DNA of 5,667 nt, from the NCBI GenBank assembly GCA_903915315.1, contig CAIWSO010000421.1, forward strand, positions 1 through 5,667, read 5' to 3'. Under the pieces are notes generated by a model, which saw nothing but the letters and a program-made list of their open reading frames with translations, searched no databases and was not told the DNA's origin. This DNA is from an uncultured Spartobacteria bacterium. GTDB lineage: Bacteria > Verrucomicrobiota > Verrucomicrobiia > Chthoniobacterales > Terrimicrobiaceae. The first letter of the stretch is position 1. The number at the start of each line of letters is the position of its first letter. The position numbers and the translations under genes are program-made. Positions 4,472 through 5,667 of the stretch are shown here, piece by piece.

Positions 4472-5667
4472 ATGAAAATCCAACGCGCACTGATCTCGGT
4501 CTCCGATAAGACCGGCATCGTCGAATTCGCCAAGCAACTAGCCGCATTCGGCGTCGAAATCCTATCCACCGGAGGCACAGCGAAGGCCCTTCAAGCCGCT
4601 GGCATTCCCACCGTGGAAGTTTCGAACTTCACAGGGTCCCCCGAAATTCTCGAGGGCCGGGTGAAGACCCTTCATCCCAAAATCCATGGCGGGTTGCTCT
4701 ATCTGAGAGGCAATCACGAGCATGAGGAGCAGGCAAAAGCCCACGGCATTCGACCGATTGATTTGGTGGTTGTGAATTTGTACCCCTTCGAGGCCACGAT
4801 TGCGAAAGAGGACGTGACTTTGCCCGAGGCCATCGAGCAGATCGATATTGGGGGGCCTTCGATGATCCGAAGCGCTTCAAAAAACTACCAGTCCGTCTGC
4901 GTTGTTACCGATCCCTCCGATTATGCTGCCGTGTTAGAAGATATGAAGGAGGAGTCGGGCGGCACGACTCGCACGCTCCGGGAGAGACTCGCGATCAAGG
5001 CGTTTGCGACCACTTCGGCTTACGATGCCGCGATTTCCTCTTTCCTAAACCGGGAGCAGGAAACATGCAGTCGCTTTCGCTTGGAGTTGCCATTGGAAAT
5101 GAGACTGCGTTACGGCGAGAATCCCCATCAGCAAGCCGAACTTTATGGGGATTTCGAATCCTATTTTGAAAAGCTTCACGGCAAGGAACTCTCCTATAAC
5201 AATATTCTCGATATCAATGCCGCTGGCAATCTGATGGCGGAATTCAGTAAGCCTACGGTCGCTATTCTCAAGCACACAAATCCTTGCGGCGTGGGTACCG
5301 ATCCGGATCTTCGCGAGGCTTGGGAGAAAGCGTTCGCCACCGACAAGCAAGCCCCCTTTGGAGGCATCATTATCTGCAACCGCCCCGTTACGCTTTCGCT
5401 TGCGAAGGCCATTTGTGAAATTTTTAGCGAGGTTATCATTGCGCCGGACTTCGATTCCGACGCGCGTTCGCTTCTCCAGAAAAAGAAAAACCTTCGCCTC
5501 ATGCGGACACTCAAGTCGCTCCCCCAATCCGGTCGCGATATCCGCAGCGTGATTGGTGGACTGCTTGTCCAGGATTCCGACAACTCCGACATGCCCGAAC
5601 TCGAGCATAACGTGGTGACCGCCCGCCCGCCTACCAAGGCGGAGATCGAGGCTATGGAATTCGGTTG
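4472..5667 (+). CDS. purH: bifunctional AICAR formyltransferase / IMP cyclohydrolase PurH (3' end outside window)
   Basis: PurH catalyses the last two steps of de novo purine synthesis: formyl transfer from 10-formyl-tetrahydrofolate to AICAR, then cyclisation of FAICAR to IMP, in the cytosol. I read 398 full codons from ATG 4472 with no stop; the frame is still open at the window end, and the family length is about 520 residues, so about three quarters is present. The N-terminal cyclohydrolase domain starts ALISVSDKTG (6-15) with STGGTAKAL (32-40). It has GRVKTLHPKIHGG (62-74, Lys65), NLYPF (102-106, Tyr104), IDIGGPSMIRSASKN (124-138, Asp125 and Lys137). The formyltransferase domain shows RYGENPHQ (213-220), SYNNILDINAA (241-251) and the catalytic KHTNPCG (267-273, Lys267-His268), then APFGGII (294-300). 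All known catalytic residues in the visible part are intact. ATG 4472 gives the standard family N-terminus. It is divergent from phoU. Confidence 0.97.
   Translation, partial: MKIQRALISVSDKTGIVEFAKQLAAFGVEILSTGGTAKALQAAGIPTVEVSNFTGSPEILEGRVKTLHPKIHGGLLYLRGNHEHEEQAKAHGIRPIDLVVVNLYPFEATIAKEDVTLPEAIEQIDIGGPSMIRSASKNYQSVCVVTDPSDYAAVLEDMKEESGGTTRTLRERLAIKAFATTSAYDAAISSFLNREQETCSRFRLELPLEMRLRYGENPHQQAELYGDFESYFEKLHGKELSYNNILDINAAGNLMAEFSKPTVAILKHTNPCGVGTDPDLREAWEKAFATDKQAPFGGIIICNRPVTLSLAKAICEIFSEVIIAPDFDSDARSLLQKKKNLRLMRTLKSLPQSGRDIRSVIGGLLVQDSDNSDMPELEHNVVTARPPTKAEIEAMEFG

Noticed and set aside
5045..5608. 187- and 147-codon minus-strand frames within purH
   Set aside because: Both are antisense to catalytic regions of PurH and have no independent support.
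1..5667. CRISPR array, tRNA, rRNA, insertion sequence or prophage elements
   Set aside because: No spaced repeats, cloverleaf-like sequence, transposase or integrase motifs or terminal inverted repeats were seen on either strand.

Overview
The window reads as ordinary chromosome of a Gram-negative-type bacterium of moderate GC content. It holds core housekeeping genes (rapA, phoU, purH), one HAD phosphatase of unknown substrate, and a small toxin-antitoxin pair as the only accessory element. RapA is best known from gammaproteobacteria, but three flanking genes lack a visible Shine-Dalgarno sequence and the gene order is not enterobacterial. This made me think of a Verrucomicrobiota-like host, but that is a weak inference, not a taxonomic call.

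Layout. Positions 3-1640 (+) are the C-terminal ~545 codons of RapA, the Swi2/Snf2 ATPase that recycles RNA polymerase; its start lies before the window. After 43 bp comes a complete HAD-superfamily phosphatase-like gene (1684-2565, +). It converges on a two-gene minus-strand operon: a Phd/YefM-type antitoxin (3343-3083) and a VapC-type PIN toxin (3083-2676), sharing one base in a TGATG junction. A 225-bp or longer AT-richer spacer (about 3362-3586) with several palindromes separates this operon from phoU (4282-3587, -). phoU is divergent from purH (4472 onward, +), which runs off the right edge after 398 codons.

Function. The genes do not form a single pathway. RapA acts in transcription, PhoU in phosphate sensing and control of uptake, PurH in the last two steps of IMP synthesis. 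The HAD protein is a candidate small-molecule phosphatase, and the Phd-VapC pair is a self-contained stabilisation or stress module.

Most worth a second look: the antitoxin promoter region has a perfect TTGACA and a good TATAGT separated by exactly three copies of a 4-bp unit, giving a spacer too short for a normal promoter. Also, phoU and the HAD gene have candidate -10 boxes only 8 nt before ATG, which would give leaderless mRNAs, whereas the toxin-antitoxin genes have clear Shine-Dalgarno sequences. I found no convincing novel multi-gene system here.
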